DNA of 64,000 bases from Roseovarius nanhaiticus. Its GTDB lineage: Bacteria > Pseudomonadota > Alphaproteobacteria > Rhodobacterales > Rhodobacteraceae. Positions 8,869 through 19,359 of the stretch are shown here, piece after piece (position 1 is the first letter of the stretch; each line of letters starts with the position of its first letter). The notes below the pieces were generated by a model. It was not told the origin of the DNA. It worked only from the letters and a program-made list of their open reading frames with translations, and made no database searches. The stretch lies in NCBI RefSeq assembly GCF_900156535.1, contig NZ_FTNV01000003.1, forward strand, positions 186,001 to 250,000. Reading direction: 5' to 3'. The translations under genes were made by a program, and so were the position numbers.

Positions 8869-9519
8869 ATGATCACGCTCTATCACGTGCCGCAGAGCCG
8901 CTCGATGAGGGTGCTTTGGCTGCTCAACGAGCTTGAGGTCGAGCATCGGCTGGTCGAGATGCCCTTCGATGGCTCACTCAAGACCGAGGAGTTTTTTACG
9001 CGCTCGCCGGCTGGACGTGTGCCCGCACTCGAGATCGAAGGCGAGCGCATGTTCGAGAGCGGCGCCATGGTGGAATACCTTTGCGAGCGGTTTCCCGAGC
9101 GCGGAATGGGCCGTCCGCCGGGCGCGATGGACCGGATGGCCTGGCTGGTCTGGGTGCATTTCGCCGAGACGGTCAGCCAGCACGTGGCGGCGCTGACGCT
9201 TCAACATATCGTGCTGGGCGACGAGGCGAGCGATGCGGTTTGCCGCTTCGAGCGCGCGCGGCTGCGCGAGTGCTATGACGCGATCGAGGCGCGGCTGAGC
9301 ACGCCGGTCGAGAATCGCGACTACCTGCTGACGGGCGGGTATTCGGCGGCGGATATCTGCGTGGGGCAGGCGGTTTACATGGCGCGCCATTTCGTACGCA
9401 CCGACGACTGTCCCGAGCTTTCGGCCTGGTTCGAGCGGATCACGGAGCGGCAGAGTTATCTGGACGCGCTGCCCGGCCCGGAAGCTTCCCGAATGTTCCA
9501 GCAGGATTTCTACGGCTAG
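8869..9519 (+). CDS. Glutathione S-transferase family protein
   Basis: A 216-residue cytosolic GST with an N-terminal thioredoxin-like domain (ITLYHVPQSRSMRVLWLLNE, with the catalytic Ser of SRS) and the cis-Pro/glutathione-binding stretch GRVPALEIEGERMFESGAMV at about 47-66. An all-helical C-terminal domain follows from about 85. ATG 8869 is chosen because GGGAGG lies 6-10 bp before it. The track start at 8842 would add nine residues and lose that site. The natural substrate is unknown. Confidence 0.88.
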   Translation: MITLYHVPQSRSMRVLWLLNELEVEHRLVEMPFDGSLKTEEFFTRSPAGRVPALEIEGERMFESGAMVEYLCERFPERGMGRPPGAMDRMAWLVWVHFAETVSQHVAALTLQHIVLGDEASDAVCRFERARLRECYDAIEARLSTPVENRDYLLTGGYSAADICVGQAVYMARHFVRTDDCPELSAWFERITERQSYLDALPGPEASRMFQQDFYG

Positions 9520-9918
9520 TGCACTGGGAGCCGCCACAGCGCATCGCGGTCGAGACCGGAGGCGATGCGGGTGGCACCGCGCCGTGGCAGCGCCAAAGGT
9601 CCAACCGGGCCGGCGCGGGATGCATAAAGCGCGCCGCGGGTGCGATGCCGTGATAGAGTGGTCACCGGGCAATGAGATCGCCGAGCGCTCTGGCATGTGA
9701 TCATCACTTGAAATATCCTTTCGAGCGATAGGTGTAAGCATATTGGCCGAGTGCTATAAGCCTGCCGCCGCGCTTGATGTATCAGTGGGGTGCGGCGATG
9801 CGCCCTAATATGGCTGCGACCCGTTGACCCCCATCGGGGGCAGGAGTAAACCGGGCCAAAGCCTGACACGCCACTTGGGCGCCTGCGCAACGCGCGGGCC
9901 CGCTGAAAGGAGCCGCTC
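9520..9918 (+). promoter_or_regulatory. 399-bp leader region of the nuo operon
   Basis: No convincing gene is present here. The stretch must hold the promoter of the long nuo operon. The best candidate I see is TTGACC at 9824-9829, a 17-bp spacer and TAAACC at 9847-9852, with a good -35 but a weak -10. A TATAAG in GTGCTATAAG (near 9755) is a second possibility. AAAGGAG at 9906-9912 is a strong ribosome site for the TTG start of nuoA at 9919. None of these has been tested. Confidence 0.35.
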
Positions 9919-10284
9919 TTGGAAGAGATGTTGAGGGAATACCTTCCCATTTTGATCTTTCTGGCCATCGCCATTGGCCTCGGGGTCATTCTGATCCTGG
10001 CCTCGCTCATCCTGGCGGGGCGCAATCCCGAACCTGAAAAGGTCAGTGCTTATGAGTGCGGGTTCAACGCGTTTGACGATGCCCGGATGAAATTCGACGT
10101 GCGGTTCTACCTCGTGGCGATCCTTTTCATTATCTTCGATCTGGAAATTGCGATGCTGTTTCCCTGGGCTGTGGCGTTTCAGGACATCTCCATGACGGCC
10201 TTCTGGTCGATGATGGTGTTCCTTGGCGTGTTGACCATCGGTTTCGCCTATGAATGGAAGAAGGGAGCCCTCGAATGGGAGTAG
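9919..10284 (+). CDS. nuoA: NADH-quinone oxidoreductase subunit A
   Basis: A membrane subunit of complex I near the quinone site. The 121 residues have three transmembrane helices (about 8-32, 64-85 and 92-112) and the family signature [19 protein letters not shown] with the conserved loop Cys. The start is TTG at 9919. AAAGGAG lies 6 bp before it, and reading from the next ATG would remove the conserved N-terminus. It is the first gene of the operon and overlaps nuoB by 10 bp. Confidence 0.96.
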   Translation: MEEMLREYLPILIFLAIAIGLGVILILASLILAGRNPEPEKVSAYECGFNAFDDARMKFDVRFYLVAILFIIFDLEIAMLFPWAVAFQDISMTAFWSMMVFLGVLTIGFAYEWKKGALEWE

Positions 10285-10808
10285 CCACCGGAGCCAACCA
10301 TGCCGGCGCGGACCGCGAGGTTGCCACGCAGGACCTGAACCGTGAATTGCAGGACAAAGGCTATTTGCTGACCGCGTCCGAGGACATCATCAACTGGGCG
10401 CGCACCGGCTCGCTTCACTGGATGACGTTCGGACTTGCCTGCTGTGCGGTCGAGATGATGCACACCTCGATGCCCCGCTACGACGCCGAGCGGTTCGGCA
10501 TTGCACCGCGCGCCAGCCCGCGCCAGTCGGACGTGATGATCGTGGCCGGCACGCTGACCAACAAGATGGCCCCGGCCCTGCGCAAGGTCTATGACCAGAT
10601 GCCCGAGCCACGTTACGTGATCTCCATGGGCAGCTGTGCGAATGGCGGCGGCTATTATCACTACAGCTATTCGGTGGTGCGCGGCTGCGACCGCATCGTG
10701 CCCGTCGACATCTACGTGCCGGGCTGCCCGCCGACTGCAGAGGCGCTGCTCTACGGAATTTTGCAACTGCAACGCAAGATCCGCCGCACCGGAACGATCG
10801 TCCGCTGA
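10275..10808 (+). CDS. nuoB: NADH-quinone oxidoreductase subunit B
   Basis: Carries cluster N2, the last iron-sulfur centre before quinone. The 177 residues contain the adjacent Cys pair in [12 protein letters not shown], then [13 protein letters not shown] and the fourth ligand in [13 protein letters not shown]. The ATG at 10275 lies inside the end of nuoA (10-bp overlap) with AAGGGAG upstream. An in-frame ATG at 10254 is further from a good site. The length is typical for alphaproteobacteria. Confidence 0.96.
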   Translation: MGVATGANHAGADREVATQDLNRELQDKGYLLTASEDIINWARTGSLHWMTFGLACCAVEMMHTSMPRYDAERFGIAPRASPRQSDVMIVAGTLTNKMAPALRKVYDQMPEPRYVISMGSCANGGGYYHYSYSVVRGCDRIVPVDIYVPGCPPTAEALLYGILQLQRKIRRTGTIVR

Positions 10809-10838
10809 GGCGGGCGTGTGACGCTCAAGGGGAATGAC

Positions 10839-11459
10839 ATGACCGAAGCGCTCAAGGAACTGGGCAACCACATCGAGACGAAGCGCAAGGATTGCGTGCT
10901 GGGATGGTCCGTTGCGCACGGAGAGCTGACCGTTGATGTCGCGCTGAGCAATATCAAGGGCTTGGTCGATTTTCTGAAGACCGACAGCACCTGCCGTTTT
11001 TCGTCATTGGTGGACATCACCGCCGTGGATTACCCCGAGCGGGCCAAGCGGTTCGACGTGGTCTATCATTTCCTCAGCATGTACCAGAACCAGCGCATCC
11101 GCCTGCGCGTAGCGGCACGGATGGAGGATATGGTCCCGTCGATCACCGACATTCATCCTTCGGCCAACTGGTTCGAGCGTGAAGTGTTCGACATGTTCGG
11201 CATCCTCTTTTCCGGCCATCCGGACCTGCGCCGCATCCTCACCGATTATGGCTTTCGCGGCCATCCGCTGCGCAAGGATTTCCCGACCACGGGCTATACC
11301 GAGGTGCGCTATGACGAGAACAAGAAGCGCGTTGTCTATGAGCCGGTAAGCCTCGTTCAGGAATACCGCCAGTTCGACTTCATGTCGCCATGGGAGGGGG
11401 CCGAATACGTCCTGCCCGGCGATGAGAAGACCGAAGAGAAGAAAGAGGGGGCGAAGTGA
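10839..11459 (+). CDS. nuoC: NADH-quinone oxidoreductase subunit C
   Basis: Hydrophilic 30-kDa-type subunit of the Q module. The 206 residues include [21 protein letters not shown], cut here to its core [15 protein letters not shown], and the hallmark [20 protein letters not shown] with [18 protein letters not shown] at 10827-10832 fits ATG 10839. A GTG at 10818 is the alternative. The C-terminus ends in a Lys/Glu-rich tail ([11 protein letters not shown]). The stop overlaps the nuoD start (TGATG). Confidence 0.95.
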   Translation: MTEALKELGNHIETKRKDCVLGWSVAHGELTVDVALSNIKGLVDFLKTDSTCRFSSLVDITAVDYPERAKRFDVVYHFLSMYQNQRIRLRVAARMEDMVPSITDIHPSANWFEREVFDMFGILFSGHPDLRRILTDYGFRGHPLRKDFPTTGYTEVRYDENKKRVVYEPVSLVQEYRQFDFMSPWEGAEYVLPGDEKTEEKKEGAK

Positions 11460-12700
11460 TGGACGGCGATATCCGCACCAACACGTATGATGACGGATCG
11501 CGCGATTTTGAATCGGGTGAGCAGCAGATCCGCAACTTCAACATCAACTTCGGCCCGCAACACCCTGCTGCGCATGGCGTTCTTCGCCTCGTGCTCGAGC
11601 TGGACGGCGAGATTGTCGAACGGTGTGATCCGCATATCGGGCTGCTGCATCGTGGCACCGAAAAGCTGATGGAAAGCCGGACCTACCTGCAGAACCTGCC
11701 CTATCTCGATCGCCTCGATTACGTGGCGCCGATGAACCAGGAGCATGCTTGGTGCCTCGCCATCGAGCGCCTGTGCAATATCGAAGTGCCGCGCCGTGCC
11801 AGCCTCATCCGCGTGCTCTATTCCGAGATCGGCCGCATCCTCAGCCATCTGCTGAACGTCACAACTCAGGCGATGGACGTCGGTGCGCTGACCCCGCCTC
11901 TCTGGGGCTTTGAAGAGCGCGAAAAACTGATGATCTTCTACGAGCGGGCCTGCGGCGCGCGCCTGCACGCGGCCTATTTCCGGCCCGGCGGCGTGCATCA
12001 GGATCTGCCTGGCGATCTGCTCGACGATATCGAGGCCTGGGCCAAGGAATTCCCGAAGGTCATGGACGATATCGACGGCCTTCTGACTGAAAACCGCATT
12101 TTCAAACAGCGCAACGCTGATATCGGCGTCGTGTCCGAACAGGACGCGCTGGATTGGGGGTTTTCGGGTGTCATGGTGCGCGGCAGCGGCATGGCGTGGG
12201 ATCTGCGCCGGGCGCAACCCTATGAATGCTATGACGAATTCGACTTTCAGATCCCGGTCGGCAAGAACGGCGACTGCTATGATCGCTATCTCGTCCGCAT
12301 GGAGGAGATGCGCCAATCGACCAGCATCATCCTGCAGGCCATCGAGAAACTGCGTGCCCCCGAGGGCCGCGGCGATATTCTGGCGCGGGGCAAGATCACC
12401 CCGCCCAAGCGCAGCGACATGAAGACGTCGATGGAGGCTCTGATCCATCACTTCAAACTTTATACCGAGGGTTTCCATGTTCCCGAGGGCGAGGTTTATG
12501 CCGCCGTCGAGGCGCCCAAGGGCGAGTTCGGCGTCTATATGGTGAGCGACGGCACCAACAAGCCCTACCGCGCCAAGCTGCGCGCGCCTGGATACCTGCA
12601 TTTGCAGGCGATGGACTATCTGGCCAGCGGTCACCAATTGGCCGATGTGGCCGCGATCATCGGCACGATGGACGTCGTGTTCGGCGAGATCGACCGTTGA
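11459..12700 (+). CDS. nuoD: NADH-quinone oxidoreductase subunit D
   Basis: A 49-kDa-type subunit that forms the quinone pocket with NuoB. The 413 residues begin with the tail [13 protein letters not shown] and then the conserved [20 protein letters not shown] (quinone-site His), [19 protein letters not shown], and [17 protein letters not shown]. It ends with the invariant [16 protein letters not shown] three bases earlier is also possible, but the ATG of the TGATG overlap is preferred. Confidence 0.96.
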   Translation: MDGDIRTNTYDDGSRDFESGEQQIRNFNINFGPQHPAAHGVLRLVLELDGEIVERCDPHIGLLHRGTEKLMESRTYLQNLPYLDRLDYVAPMNQEHAWCLAIERLCNIEVPRRASLIRVLYSEIGRILSHLLNVTTQAMDVGALTPPLWGFEEREKLMIFYERACGARLHAAYFRPGGVHQDLPGDLLDDIEAWAKEFPKVMDDIDGLLTENRIFKQRNADIGVVSEQDALDWGFSGVMVRGSGMAWDLRRAQPYECYDEFDFQIPVGKNGDCYDRYLVRMEEMRQSTSIILQAIEKLRAPEGRGDILARGKITPPKRSDMKTSMEALIHHFKLYTEGFHVPEGEVYAAVEAPKGEFGVYMVSDGTNKPYRAKLRAPGYLHLQAMDYLASGHQLADVAAIIGTMDVVFGEIDR

Positions 12701-12771
12701 TCGCCACCGCTTATACCGCCTGCGCTTTTGCGCCGGTCACTGACAAGATACGCACGAAAGAGAGCGCCTAG

Positions 12772-14061
12772 ATGCTACGCCGCCTCCACCACGAACAGCC
12801 CGAGAGTTTTGCCTTTACGCCTGCCAATCAGGCATGGGCCGAAGCGCAGATCACCAAGTATCCCGAGGGCCGCCAGGCCAGCGCGATCATCCCTCTTCTG
12901 TGGCGCGCACAGGAGCAGGAGGGCTGGTTGACCCGGCCCGCCATCGAGGGCGTGGCCGATATGCTGGGCATGGCCTATATGCGGGCGGTCGAGGTGGCGT
13001 CGTTCTACTTCATGTTCCAGCTGCATCCCGTTGGAAGTGTTGCAAATATTCAGGTTTGCGGTACCACATCCTGCATGATCTGCGGCGCCGAGGATCTGGT
13101 GGCCGTGTGCCGCGAAAAGATCGCGGACAAGCCCCATACGCTGAGCGCCGATGGCAAGTTCAGCTGGGAAGAGGTGGAATGCCTTGGGGCCTGCGCGAAC
13201 GCGCCGATGGCTCAGATTGGCAAGGATTACTACGAAGACCTCAGCGCCAGGCGTCTGGGCGAAATCATCGATGAGCTGGCTGCTGGCAAGGTTCCGACGC
13301 CCGGCCCGCAAACGGGACGGTTCGCATCCGAGCCGGCGTCGGGTCTGACGAGCCTCAAGGAGTTCGACAGCGGCCACAAGCAGTATAACGCCTCGGTACA
13401 ACTTGCGACGGATCTGGGCGAGACGATCAAGCGTATCGATGGCACCGAGGTGCCACTGCTGGCGCCATGGCGCGACAAGGGCGCATCGCATCAGCCCGCC
13501 AAGCCCAACGTGAAGGTGTTGGATGCACCGCTGGACATCGTCAAGGAAACCGGCCGCATTGACGCGGACAAGGCGGCCAAAGGCGATGCCGCCAAATCCA
13601 AGGCGAAGCCGGACGAGGGCACTGTCGCAAAGGCACCAAAGGGTGAGCCGGGCCCCGAGAATGCGCCTACAGCCAAGACCTCTGACGCGTCGTCCAAGGC
13701 GCCGCAGGTCAAGGGTGATACCGCTGGTGCGCCGGGCGACGCCAAGCCCGCTGATACGCAGGCCGAGACCGGCAAGAAACCCGAGGTTCTGGACAAGGCC
13801 CGCGGCGGCAAGCCCGACAACCTCAAGCTGATCAAAGGCGTCGGGCCAAAGCTGGAAAAACTGCTGCATAGCCTCGGCTTTTTCCACTTTGATCAGATCG
13901 CGGCATGGACGCCGGAAGAACGGGCTTGGGTCGACGAGAAACTGGAAGGCTTCAAAGGGCGCGCATCGCGCGACGATTGGACAGGACAAGCAAAGACGCT
14001 GGCATCGGGCGGGACGACCGACTTTGCCAAGCGTGTCAAAAAAGGCGACGTTTACGACTGA
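12772..14061 (+). CDS. nuoE: NADH-quinone oxidoreductase subunit E with long C-terminal extension
   Basis: Electron-input subunit carrying the N1a [2Fe-2S] cluster. Residues 1-165 are a normal NuoE, with ligands C96 and C101 in VCGTTSC and C137 and C141 in CLGAC. The protein is 429 residues long. A Lys/Ala/Pro-rich, probably disordered linker (about 250-335) leads to a C-terminal domain (335-429) with a helix-hairpin-helix-like [19 protein letters not shown] and [14 protein letters not shown]. The same domain recurs in the next gene at about 70 % identity by eye. Most NuoE proteins stop near 160-240 residues. The extension may anchor or assemble the NADH module, which is inference. Confidence 0.93.
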   Translation: MLRRLHHEQPESFAFTPANQAWAEAQITKYPEGRQASAIIPLLWRAQEQEGWLTRPAIEGVADMLGMAYMRAVEVASFYFMFQLHPVGSVANIQVCGTTSCMICGAEDLVAVCREKIADKPHTLSADGKFSWEEVECLGACANAPMAQIGKDYYEDLSARRLGEIIDELAAGKVPTPGPQTGRFASEPASGLTSLKEFDSGHKQYNASVQLATDLGETIKRIDGTEVPLLAPWRDKGASHQPAKPNVKVLDAPLDIVKETGRIDADKAAKGDAAKSKAKPDEGTVAKAPKGEPGPENAPTAKTSDASSKAPQVKGDTAGAPGDAKPADTQAETGKKPEVLDKARGGKPDNLKLIKGVGPKLEKLLHSLGFFHFDQIAAWTPEERAWVDEKLEGFKGRASRDDWTGQAKTLASGGTTDFAKRVKKGDVYD

Positions 14062-14895
14062 TTCTAGCCGTGCGCGCCGGACCTCAAGGGGGACATGACC
14101 ATGACAACTGACGATTCCGCCAAGAAATGCGCCAGCACCTGCTGGTATATCTCAGTCGCCGTTGGCTTGCTGCTCGCCATTGCGCTGCTTGTGGGGGCTG
14201 ACTGGTCGCTTCTTTGGGCGCTCCTTTTCGGGGTCGTGGCCTTCCTGATCTTCGGATTCGTTCTGCCGCAACTGGTCTGCACCAAGCCGATCCCGCGCCC
14301 TCTTGCCTCGGCCACACCCGAAGGCAGCCTTGTCGCGGGCGATCCGCCTGCGCCCGCTCCGGGCGGCGATCACGCGCTGGCGGCCTCGGCGGCTGCAGCG
14401 ACCCCGCCTTACTTTGAGGACGAGCGCGAGAAGGACGCCGCGCCGCAAGCCCATCCGATAACGTCCGAGGCGCGCAAGCCCAAAACCGCGCCGGATGCGG
14501 ATGGGGTCCAGGGTGCGGACACGGGCTCTGCAGCCAAGAGCGCACCCAAAGCCAAACCCATGGGCGAGACCACGACCATGGGTGCCAAGACTGCGGCGGA
14601 GTCGAGTGAAGGCAAGAAACCCGAGACGCTGAGTGCGCCGCGCGGCGGCAAGGCCGACGATCTCAAGATGATCAAGGGTGTCGGGCCCAAGCTGGAAATC
14701 ATGCTGCACGGCATGGGCTTTTACCACTACGATCAGATCGCAAACTGGAGCGACGAGGAAATCGCCTGGGTCGATCAGAACCTGCAGGGGTTCAAAGGCC
14801 GCGCGACCCGTGACGACTGGAAAGGCCAAGCCAAGACGTTGGCCAGCGGCGGGACTACCGAGTTTTCAAGTCGCGCCTCCAAGGGCGACCTTCAC
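13774..14895 (+). repeat. Imperfect direct repeat encoding a duplicated ~95-aa domain
   Basis: Copy one spans about 13774-14058 (NuoE residues 335-429) and copy two about 14614-14895 (residues 174-267 of the next protein). Both read KKPE, then [33 protein letters not shown]. Over the first 80 aligned positions I count 22 differences. This indicates an old tandem duplication or domain capture within the operon, not a recent exact repeat. Confidence 0.85.
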
Positions 14896-14898
14896 TGA
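14095..14898 (+). CDS. Membrane-anchored protein sharing the NuoE C-terminal domain
   Basis: A 267-residue protein with two adjacent hydrophobic segments near the N-terminus (about 16-35 and 38-60, ending VLPQLVCTKP), then a low-complexity Ala/Pro/Lys linker and the same hairpin domain that ends NuoE ([20 protein letters not shown], then [15 protein letters not shown]). It is not a core complex I subunit but lies between nuoE and nuoF in the same transcript, 33 bp after nuoE. A role in binding the NADH module to the membrane is attractive but unproven. A second ATG lies at 14101. Confidence 0.8.
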   Translation: MTMTTDDSAKKCASTCWYISVAVGLLLAIALLVGADWSLLWALLFGVVAFLIFGFVLPQLVCTKPIPRPLASATPEGSLVAGDPPAPAPGGDHALAASAAAATPPYFEDEREKDAAPQAHPITSEARKPKTAPDADGVQGADTGSAAKSAPKAKPMGETTTMGAKTAAESSEGKKPETLSAPRGGKADDLKMIKGVGPKLEIMLHGMGFYHYDQIANWSDEEIAWVDQNLQGFKGRATRDDWKGQAKTLASGGTTEFSSRASKGDLH

Positions 14899-14910
14899 TA
14901 TGGTTCCGGT

Positions 14911-15132
14911 ATGAGTGATAGCGGCCGCGATCAGGCCCGCGCAGGGCGCCGCGCCGCGATCGTGATTGCGGTCACGGCTGTCCTGTGGGTGGCCGCGACC
15001 ATGATCGGGACTAAATTCGGACTGACCCAGCGAGAGCTGGCGCTTTTCGATCTGATGGCCCTCGGGGGATTCCTCTGGGCCGTCTGGATGATCTACAATA
15101 TCTGGCGCGCGCGTCAGGACAATCAGGGGTAA
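14911..15132 (+). CDS. DUF5337-type small membrane protein
   Basis: 73 residues with two transmembrane helices (about 15-33 and 45-64, [20 protein letters not shown]) and short charged ends. I recognise it as a DUF5337-like protein that accompanies nuo genes in Rhodobacteraceae. The function is unknown. It starts 12 bp after the preceding stop and ends 7 bp before nuoF, so it is co-transcribed with complex I. Confidence 0.75.
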   Translation: MSDSGRDQARAGRRAAIVIAVTAVLWVAATMIGTKFGLTQRELALFDLMALGGFLWAVWMIYNIWRARQDNQG

Positions 15133-15139
15133 CGGCGCA

Positions 15140-16447
15140 ATGCTGAAAGACCAGGACCGTATCTTTACCAACCTTTACGGGATGCACGACCGCACGCTTA
15201 AAGGCGCGCAGGCACGTGGCCATTGGGATGGCACGGCCAAGATCCTGCAGAATGGCCGCGACTGGATCGTCGAGCAGATGAAGGCCAGCGGGCTGCGCGG
15301 ACGCGGCGGGGCGGGCTTTCCCACGGGCCTCAAATGGTCGTTCATGCCCAAGGAAAGCGATGGCCGCCCCAGCTATCTGGTGGTCAACGCCGACGAGTCC
15401 GAGCCGGGTACCTGCAAGGACCGCGAGATCATGCGCCATGATCCGCATACCCTGATCGAGGGCTGCCTGATTGCCAGCTACGCAATGCAGGCGCATGCGT
15501 GCTACATCTACATTCGCGGCGAATATATCCGCGAGAAAGAGGCCCTTCAGGCAGCGATCGACGAGGCGTATGATGCCGGGCTCGTTGGCCGGAATGCCTG
15601 CAAATCGGGTTTCGACTTCGACATCTACCTTGTCCACGGCGCCGGCGCCTATATCTGCGGCGAAGAGACCGCATTGCTGGAATCGCTTGAGGGCAAGAAG
15701 GGCATGCCGCGCATGAAGCCGCCCTTCCCGGCAGGAGCGGGCCTTTACGGCTGCCCGACGACGGTCAATAACGTGGAATCCATCGCGGTCGTTCCGACGA
15801 TCCTGCGGCGCGGGCCGGAGTGGTTCGCAGGCTTTGGCCGCCCCAACAATGCGGGCACCAAGCTGTTTGCGATCTCGGGTCATGTGAACAACCCTTGCGT
15901 CGTCGAAGAGGCGATGAGCATCACCTTCGAAGAGCTGATCGAAAAGCATTGCGGGGGCATTCGCGGCGGCTGGGACAATCTCAAGGCGGTCATCCCCGGC
16001 GGCTCGTCCGTGCCCTGCATTCGCGGCGAGCATATGCGCGAGGCGATCATGGATTTTGACTATCTGCGCGAGCAGCGCAGTGGCCTCGGGACCGCTGCGG
16101 TGATCGTGATGGATCAGTCGACCGATATCATCAAGGCGATCTGGCGCCTCAGCAAGTTCTACAAGCACGAAAGCTGCGGCCAGTGCACGCCTTGCCGCGA
16201 GGGGACCGGCTGGATGATGCGCGTGATGGATCGCCTGGTGACCGGCGATGCGGAGCCTGAAGAGATCGACATGTTGCTGGATGTGACCAAGCAGGTCGAG
16301 GGGCACACGATCTGCGCGCTGGGGGATGCGGCGGCGTGGCCCATTCAGGGTCTTATCCGTAACTTCCGGGACGAGATCGAAGACCGCATCAAGCACAAGC
16401 GCGGGACGACATCGCGCCCGGCGAACGCGCCCGTGGCGGCCGAATGA
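15140..16447 (+). CDS. nuoF: NADH-quinone oxidoreductase subunit F
   Basis: Oxidises NADH, holding FMN and the N3 [4Fe-4S] cluster. The 435 residues show the NADH/FMN site [18 protein letters not shown] at about 52-69, the second glycine-rich stretch [18 protein letters not shown], and cluster ligands in [15 protein letters not shown], with a fourth Cys in [14 protein letters not shown] 4-bp ATGA at the end lies in frame with a short extension of the next gene. Confidence 0.97.
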   Translation: MLKDQDRIFTNLYGMHDRTLKGAQARGHWDGTAKILQNGRDWIVEQMKASGLRGRGGAGFPTGLKWSFMPKESDGRPSYLVVNADESEPGTCKDREIMRHDPHTLIEGCLIASYAMQAHACYIYIRGEYIREKEALQAAIDEAYDAGLVGRNACKSGFDFDIYLVHGAGAYICGEETALLESLEGKKGMPRMKPPFPAGAGLYGCPTTVNNVESIAVVPTILRRGPEWFAGFGRPNNAGTKLFAISGHVNNPCVVEEAMSITFEELIEKHCGGIRGGWDNLKAVIPGGSSVPCIRGEHMREAIMDFDYLREQRSGLGTAAVIVMDQSTDIIKAIWRLSKFYKHESCGQCTPCREGTGWMMRVMDRLVTGDAEPEEIDMLLDVTKQVEGHTICALGDAAAWPIQGLIRNFRDEIEDRIKHKRGTTSRPANAPVAAE

Positions 16448-16476
16448 GCGGCGCTTGCCGGATTGGGAGATCAACG

Positions 16477-16812
16477 ATGACCGCCAAACCCGTGATCCTC
16501 GCGCTCTGCGCCGCCCTCGCTCTGTCCGCTTGCGGCAAGCCGGGCGAGCGCATGCGCTTCAACGGCAACTACTACCCCGCGGATCTGAAAAAGGTCGGCG
16601 ATCGGCGAGAGGATTTCGTGATCACGGTGCGTGATCCGGGGCAGGGCATCGAGGGCGCGCGTGAGGCGGGCCGCTTTGAGGCGACGCGCTATTGCGTCGA
16701 AACCTTCGGTGACAGCACGGTAAATTGGCAGACGGGCTATGATCCCGATGCGAATGCGGCCGTGATGGATAATGGCAGGCTGATTTTGCGCGGGAGCTGC
16801 GTGATATGGTAG
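16477..16812 (+). CDS. Putative lipoprotein within the nuo operon
   Basis: About 111 residues starting MTAKPVILALCAALALSACG with a clear lipobox (LSAC), then MRFNGNYYPADLKKVGDRRE and FEATRYCVETFGDSTVNW. Two further Cys (YCVE and GSCVIW) may pair in the periplasm. GGGAGA at 16465-16470 supports ATG 16477. The longer frame from 16444 overlaps nuoF but would hide the signal peptide. The function is unknown. Its place between nuoF and nuoG suggests an envelope role tied to complex I or simple co-expression. Confidence 0.7.
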   Translation: MTAKPVILALCAALALSACGKPGERMRFNGNYYPADLKKVGDRREDFVITVRDPGQGIEGAREAGRFEATRYCVETFGDSTVNWQTGYDPDANAAVMDNGRLILRGSCVIW

Positions 16813-16936
16813 CATTGCTCTGGGTTTCGGCGGCGTTTTGCGCATGTTATTGCATAACGGCGGCCGGGATCTCCATGTCATGCGGATTGGAGCGCGCAAT
16901 TGTGCGTGCGCCTCACCGCATGAAGGGAGCATGACC

Positions 16937-17338
16937 ATGCGCATTGTGACCACGACTATTCTCGCCCTCGCCGTTTCCGCCGGTGCAAGCTCGGCCCAAG
17001 CCGGGCTGGCTGACGAGCGGGACATCAACGCCGGGCTTCTGGCCGTTGCCGCCGCCGACAAGATCCGCCGCGAGTGTGGCGATTTGTCTGGCAAGTTCTG
17101 GGCGGCGCGCAGCTACGTGAACCAACTCAAGGGGATGGCCTCCGAGCGGGGCTATACCGAGGCGGAAATCGACGCCTATGTGAATGACGACGCCGAGCAG
17201 GCCAAGATGCGCGAGCGGCGCAACGCCTACTTCAAATCCAAGGGGGCGAGCAATCTGGACGCCGCCAGCCTCTGCCGCCTCGGCCAGGACGAAATCAAGA
17301 ACCGCAGCCGCATCGGCTCATTCCTGAAAGCAAAGTGA
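16937..17338 (+). CDS. DUF5333-type exported protein
   Basis: 133 residues with a signal peptide ([20 protein letters not shown], cleavage near AQA), then a helical domain with [36 protein letters not shown] and [10 protein letters not shown], two Cys in all. I recognise it as resembling DUF5333, of unknown function. GGGAG at 16925-16929 fits ATG 16937 better than ATG 16931. The end lies 5 bp before the preferred nuoG start and would overlap a GTG alternative. Confidence 0.72.
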   Translation: MRIVTTTILALAVSAGASSAQAGLADERDINAGLLAVAAADKIRRECGDLSGKFWAARSYVNQLKGMASERGYTEAEIDAYVNDDAEQAKMRERRNAYFKSKGASNLDAASLCRLGQDEIKNRSRIGSFLKAK

Positions 17339-17343
17339 ACACC

Positions 17344-19356
17344 ATGACGAACCTTCGCAAAGTGAACATCGACGGAACCGAGATCGAGGTGGATGGGGCG
17401 ATGACCCTTATTCAGGCTTGTGAGCAGGCAGGCGTGGAAATCCCGCGTTTTTGCTATCACGAGCGTCTGTCGATCGCCGGCAACTGCCGCATGTGCCTTG
17501 TGGAGGTTGTCGGCGGTCCGCCGAAGCCCGCGGCAAGCTGCGCCATGCAGGTGCGCGATCTGCGCCCCGGCAAGGACGGTGAGCCGCCGATGGTGCGCAC
17601 CAACTCGCCCATGGTCAAGAAGGCCCGTGAAGGGGTGATGGAGTTCCTGCTGATCAACCACCCGCTCGATTGCCCGATCTGCGACCAGGGCGGCGAGTGC
17701 GACCTGCAGGATCAGGCGATGGCGTATGGCGTCGACTTCAGCCGCTTCCGCGAGCCCAAGCGCGCAACCGAGGATCTGGACCTTGGTCCCTTGGTCGAGA
17801 CGCATATGACGCGCTGCATTTCCTGCACCCGCTGCGTGCGCTTTACCACCGAAGTCGCGGGTATTTCCCAGATGGGCCAGACCGGCCGCGGCGAAGATGC
17901 CGAGATCACGTCCTATCTGGGCGAGACGCTGGACAGCAACATGCAGGGCAACATCATCGATCTGTGCCCCGTCGGCGCGCTGGTCTCCAAGCCCTATGCC
18001 TTTACCGCCCGCCCCTGGGAGCTGACCAAGACCGAGACGATCGACGTCATGGACGCTCTGGGCAGCAATATCCGCGTCGATACCAAGGGCCGTGAAGTCA
18101 TGCGCATGCTGCCGCGCAACCATGACGGCGTGAACGAGGAATGGATTTCCGACAAGACGCGTTTCGTCTGGGATGGCTTGCGCCGCCAGCGTCTGGACAC
18201 GCCCTATATCCGCGAAAACGGCAAGTTGCGCCCCGCAAGCTGGCCCGAGGCGCTGAGCGCCGCGGCGACCGCCATGAAGGGCAAGAAGGTGGCCGGCCTC
18301 GTCGGTGATCTGGTCCCGGTCGAGGCGGCCTTTGCGCTGAAACAGCTGATCGAGGGGCAGGGAGGCCATGTCGAGTGCCGCACGGATGGGGCAAAGCTGC
18401 CCGCGGGCAATCGCTCGGCCTATGTCGGCACGGCGCGGATCGAGGATCTGGATGATGCGGGCAGCGTCACAATCATCGGCTCGAACCCCGCCATCGAGGC
18501 GCCGGTTCTGAACGCGCGCATCCGCAAGGGGTGGCTGCGCGGAGGCACGGTGAGCCTGATCGGCGAAGCTTGCGAGCTGACCTATGAGTACGATCACGCG
18601 GGCGAGGATCGCGCCGCGCTTGAAAAGATGGTGACGAACGCCGAGAAGAGCGACGGCAAATCTATCGTGATCGTAGGGCAGGGTGCCTTGCAGGAGGCCG
18701 ATGGCGAGGCGGTTCTGGCCCATGCGATGCAGCTGGTCGAAAAGACCGGCGGCAAGCTGATGGTGCTGCACACCGCCGCAGGCCGCGTCGGCGCGATGGA
18801 TGCGGGCTGCACCACCGACGGCGGGCTCGAGGCCGCGCTTGAGGGGGCCGAGGTGATCTACAACCTCGGTTCGGACGAAACCGAGATCAAGGACGGGCCA
18901 TTCGTGATCTATCAGGGCAGCCACGGGGATCGGGGCGCGCACCGCGCCGACCTAATCCTGCCCGGCGCCGCCTATACCGAAGAGCAGGGCCTTTTCGTCA
19001 ACACCGAAGGGCGCCCGCAGCTGGCGCTGCGCGCCAATTTCGCGCCCGGCGATGCCAAGGAAAACTGGGCGATCCTGCGCGCGCTCTCGGGCGAGCTGGA
19101 TGCGACGCTGCCGTATGACAGCCTGCCGCAACTCCGCCAGGCGCTGGTCGCCGAGGTCCCGCATCTGGCGCAGATCGATCAGGTGGCCGAGAACGATTGG
19201 CAGCCTTTGGAGGCAAAGGCGATGGGCAAGGCGACCTTCCGCAGCGCGATCAAGGATCACTACCTGACCAACCCGGTCGCCCGCGCGAGCCAGCTCATGG
19301 CCGAGCTGAGCGCCAACGCCAAAGCGCGGCGCGCGCCCAAGCTGGCGGCGGAATAA
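17344..19356 (+). CDS. nuoG: NADH-quinone oxidoreductase subunit G
   Basis: Large subunit of the NADH module with one [2Fe-2S] and [4Fe-4S] clusters. The 670 residues begin [18 protein letters not shown]. The ferredoxin-type ligands are in [20 protein letters not shown], the His-containing cluster in [19 protein letters not shown], and the third in [12 protein letters not shown] molybdopterin-oxidoreductase-like but cofactor-free domain follows. GTG 17335 is an alternative start. ATG 17344 matches relatives better. Confidence 0.96.
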   Translation: MTNLRKVNIDGTEIEVDGAMTLIQACEQAGVEIPRFCYHERLSIAGNCRMCLVEVVGGPPKPAASCAMQVRDLRPGKDGEPPMVRTNSPMVKKAREGVMEFLLINHPLDCPICDQGGECDLQDQAMAYGVDFSRFREPKRATEDLDLGPLVETHMTRCISCTRCVRFTTEVAGISQMGQTGRGEDAEITSYLGETLDSNMQGNIIDLCPVGALVSKPYAFTARPWELTKTETIDVMDALGSNIRVDTKGREVMRMLPRNHDGVNEEWISDKTRFVWDGLRRQRLDTPYIRENGKLRPASWPEALSAAATAMKGKKVAGLVGDLVPVEAAFALKQLIEGQGGHVECRTDGAKLPAGNRSAYVGTARIEDLDDAGSVTIIGSNPAIEAPVLNARIRKGWLRGGTVSLIGEACELTYEYDHAGEDRAALEKMVTNAEKSDGKSIVIVGQGALQEADGEAVLAHAMQLVEKTGGKLMVLHTAAGRVGAMDAGCTTDGGLEAALEGAEVIYNLGSDETEIKDGPFVIYQGSHGDRGAHRADLILPGAAYTEEQGLFVNTEGRPQLALRANFAPGDAKENWAILRALSGELDATLPYDSLPQLRQALVAEVPHLAQIDQVAENDWQPLEAKAMGKATFRSAIKDHYLTNPVARASQLMAELSANAKARRAPKLAAE

Positions 19357-19359
19357 GCC

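Noticed and set aside
9774-9784. TTGAT-GT-ATCA as an FNR box before nuoA
   Set aside because: The spacer is 2 bases instead of 4, so it does not fit the FNR/CRP consensus.
11357-12637. 426-residue reading frame opposite nuoD
   Set aside because: GC-rich antisense shadow with no domains. nuoD on the other strand is certain.
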